Of a stretch of 50,898 nt of DNA, positions 49,251 through 50,898 are shown in pieces. The stretch comes from Triparma columacea (lineage: Eukaryota; Sar; Bolidophyceae; Parmales; Triparmaceae): contig BRYA01000352.1 of assembly GCA_030267965.1 (NCBI GenBank), positions 1 to 50,898 of the forward strand, written 5' to 3'. Under the pieces are notes generated by a model. That model searched no databases, was not told the origin of the DNA, and saw only the letters and a program-made list of their open reading frames with translations. Position numbers and translations under genes: made by a program. Within the stretch, counting starts at the first letter, position 1. Each line of letters begins with the position of its first letter.

Positions 49251-50898
49251 ATGGCGACCGAGGGCACCTCTCTCCTCCCTAATGGCCACAAGCGCATCCC
49301 CAGCCTGTACAAATCCCTCGTAATAAAGACGGGCTCAGAAAAATCAGCCAACACCTCTTCATCGTCGTCCTTATCTTCACCCAAACCACACTCAAACGCG
49401 GAGCTTCTACCCTTGAACATACACTCTTCCACTCTTCCACCCTTATCTTCCGTGACTCACCGATCAACTCACTGTGCAAGCGTCAGAAGAGGGAGCTTTA
49501 CAACGAATAAAAGAGGCAGCCTCGACCGCCGGATTTCAAACCTCCCCCTTACGATAACCTCCCTCTCTCTCGCCCTAGTTTCCCTCGGTTCAACCCTCCG
49601 CAACATACCTCTAATAGTATCCTCAGCCCCCCTCCCTTCTTCCCCCTCCTCCCCTCTTCAAATCCCCTCTTCCCTCCTCCCCTTTCTCACCCTCTTCATT
49701 TCCTACCTCTCTACCCTCACCATTACCCTCTCTCTCCTCCTCGCCCTTCTCTTCCTCCTCAAGCTCTTCATCGCCCCCGTCCTAATATTAGACGAGCTAT
49801 CCCGCCCCCCCTCCTCCTCTCCCGCCGGGTGCCTCCTAATGTCCGTCTCTCTCCTCTCCTCCCTCTTCCACCTTTCCCCCCTCCTTCTCACAGCCGCTTC
49901 AGCCCACCTCTTGCTGACATTGTGGTTCCTCCTTACCGCCCTTAAGACCTCCACCCCCCCCGACCCCAGCTGGTGGCCGAACACCGTCGGCCTCGGTATA
50001 TCAGCCTCTGCTGTCTTCCCCCTCTCCCCTCCCCTCTCCACCCTCCTCCTCGCGACCGCAGCCCTACTCTTCACGCTCCTCTTCCCCGTATCCCTCTACC
50101 GCGTTTACCTCGACGGTTCTTCCTCAACCCCTCCTAACGTCATCCCCCTAACAGTATGTTGGATCCAGCTCTCCGCTCCCTCAGTCCTAACCGTAGCCGT
50201 CTTAACCGTCCGTCCCCCCCCCCCAACCTCTATCCTCCCCCACATCCTCCTCCTCCTAATCCTCCTCTCCGTCATCTCCGTCGTCCACTCCTACGTTTCG
50301 AAGGCAAGGTCATTCTTCGAATTAGGACGTCCCTTCACACCAGCACACGCGGCCTTCTGTTTCCCAACAGCTGCGCACGCAGGCGGCGTTACTTCACTGT
50401 ACATATACCACTTATCTAACCACCCCTCCCTAGCCGTAGGCTGGGCTGGTGCGTTTGCCGAGTCTTACGTGTTGTTAACCGTTTTTGCTGCTGTTGCTGT
50501 TACTGTTGTCGTTGGGGTTAAGTACGTGAGGGACCTGGGGGAGTGGACGGACGTTAGGATTGGGGAGGTAGGGTCTGGAGGAGGGTATAAGGGACGAGGA
50601 GGAGGGAGCAGGACGACGGTGTACTTTACACCGACTGGAAGATCGTGGGGGGGGGGGAGGACGCAGGAGACTGTCAAGAACACCTGGTGCTGCGGAGGAG
50701 GAGGAGGAGGAGGAGGAGGAGGAGGAGAGGAGAGCGTTGCGGGTAGCGCGTGCATGCAGATGTCCGTGGTTGGTGGTTCGGGTGGTCATAACAATCTCGT
50801 TAGGAGCAACTTCCTTACCCCTGCTCACGGCTTTGTTCCTGGGGGCAGGGGGTGGGACTGGGGGGGGGGGGGGGAGGAGGAAGGGGGCGAGTGGGGAG
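49251..50898 (+). CDS. TDT/SLAC1-TehA family transporter, cut by the window end
   Basis: A single open frame runs from the ATG at 49251 to the edge of the window (549 codons, no stop). After a Ser-rich N-terminus of about 85 residues come about ten hydrophobic segments. DPSWWPNTVGLGISASAVFP matches the WxPPTVG-like signature. The later FFELGRPFTPAHAAFCFPTA matches the FxPxxAAFTFP signature of the TDT family, which comprises tellurite-resistance TehA, malate transporter Mae1 and plant SLAC1 anion channels. It probably passes small anions such as malate or chloride. The C-terminal about 130 residues are Gly-rich, ending in GGG runs. The coding strand changes from C-rich to G-rich after about 50480. 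Confidence 0.75.
   Translation, partial: MATEGTSLLPNGHKRIPSLYKSLVIKTGSEKSANTSSSSSLSSPKPHSNAELLPLNIHSSTLPPLSSVTHRSTHCASVRRGSFTTNKRGSLDRRISNLPLTITSLSLALVSLGSTLRNIPLIVSSAPLPSSPSSPLQIPSSLLPFLTLFISYLSTLTITLSLLLALLFLLKLFIAPVLILDELSRPPSSSPAGCLLMSVSLLSSLFHLSPLLLTAASAHLLLTLWFLLTALKTSTPPDPSWWPNTVGLGISASAVFPLSPPLSTLLLATAALLFTLLFPVSLYRVYLDGSSSTPPNVIPLTVCWIQLSAPSVLTVAVLTVRPPPPTSILPHILLLLILLSVISVVHSYVSKARSFFELGRPFTPAHAAFCFPTAAHAGGVTSLYIYHLSNHPSLAVGWAGAFAESYVLLTVFAAVAVTVVVGVKYVRDLGEWTDVRIGEVGSGGGYKGRGGGSRTTVYFTPTGRSWGGGRTQETVKNTWCCGGGGGGGGGGGEESVAGSACMQMSVVGGSGGHNNLVRSNFLTPAHGFVPGGRGWDWGGGGEEEGGEWG

Noticed and set aside
49297..49479. Minus-strand short frames over the TDT gene start
   Set aside because: Shadows; the plus-strand frame from 49251 has the family signatures and is open to the window end.
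1..50898. tRNA, rRNA or prokaryotic operon features
   Set aside because: No cloverleaf-like sequence, rRNA segment or Shine-Dalgarno-led operon was recognised. Introns and poly(A)-type signals indicate eukaryotic genes.

Overview
This is a nuclear eukaryotic contig from a gene-dense, GC-rich protist genome, most likely a unicellular alga. The evidence is spliceosomal introns of roughly 65-190 bp with GTGAG/GTAAG donors and CTAAC-like branch sites, together with ciliary genes, MAF1, FCF1, a kinesin-6, a class II histone deacetylase and an EDR2-type DUF1336 protein. Several membrane or enzyme genes begin with ER signal peptides, as secondary-plastid algae have, so an ochrophyte stramenopile is my best guess; that is inference, not proof. 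There are no prokaryotic operons, rRNA or tRNA genes, or CRISPR arrays. The gene models below were assembled by hand from open frames and splice sites whose phases match.

Layout. 0.2-6.8 kb: a CFAP77-like microtubule protein (+), a 649-residue protein whose N-terminus resembles the TPP1/Est3 telomere OB-fold (-), and IQCH (+). 6.9-8.4 kb: a C2H2 zinc-finger gene (-) with a decayed extra finger behind its stop codon, and a small spliced gene (+). 8.5-15.4 kb: a 1355-residue HAT-repeat protein (-) head to head with FCF1 (+), then a dysferlin-domain membrane protein (+). 15.6-20.5 kb: kinesin-6 (+) and MAF1 (+). 20.6-25.7 kb: a Nup160-like nucleoporin (-) and an unknown protein (-). 25.7-30 kb: a small spliced gene carrying a 32-bp duplication (+), a GNAT acetyltransferase (+), an MFS transporter (-) and a coiled-coil protein (-). 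30.3-36.3 kb: a five-exon 1843-residue ciliary-type coiled-coil protein (-), head to head with a gene broken by an assembly gap. 37.5-41.1 kb: an AT-rich stretch, a multipass membrane protein, a fatty-acid-hydroxylase/sterol-desaturase and a 2OG-Fe(II) oxygenase. 41.2-45.1 kb: a truncated OHCU-decarboxylase reading frame ending in an exact copy of the tail of the nearby histone deacetylase, a MYND protein, and the deacetylase itself. 45.4-50.9 kb: a DUF1336/EDR2-like protein, an unknown protein, a second 2OG oxygenase, and a TDT/SLAC1-family transporter running off the end.

Most genes are unrelated neighbours, as is usual in compact protist genomes. Two cross-cutting patterns stand out. First, many genes on both strands change from a C-rich to a G-rich coding strand between 5' and 3' ends. 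Second, many introns share a design: CTAAC, then a TCGCTTCGCTCC-type tract, then TCGCAG, sometimes with the complementary GGAGCGAAGCG near the donor. The most notable loci are the TPP1-like gene and the 107-bp HDAC-tail duplication.
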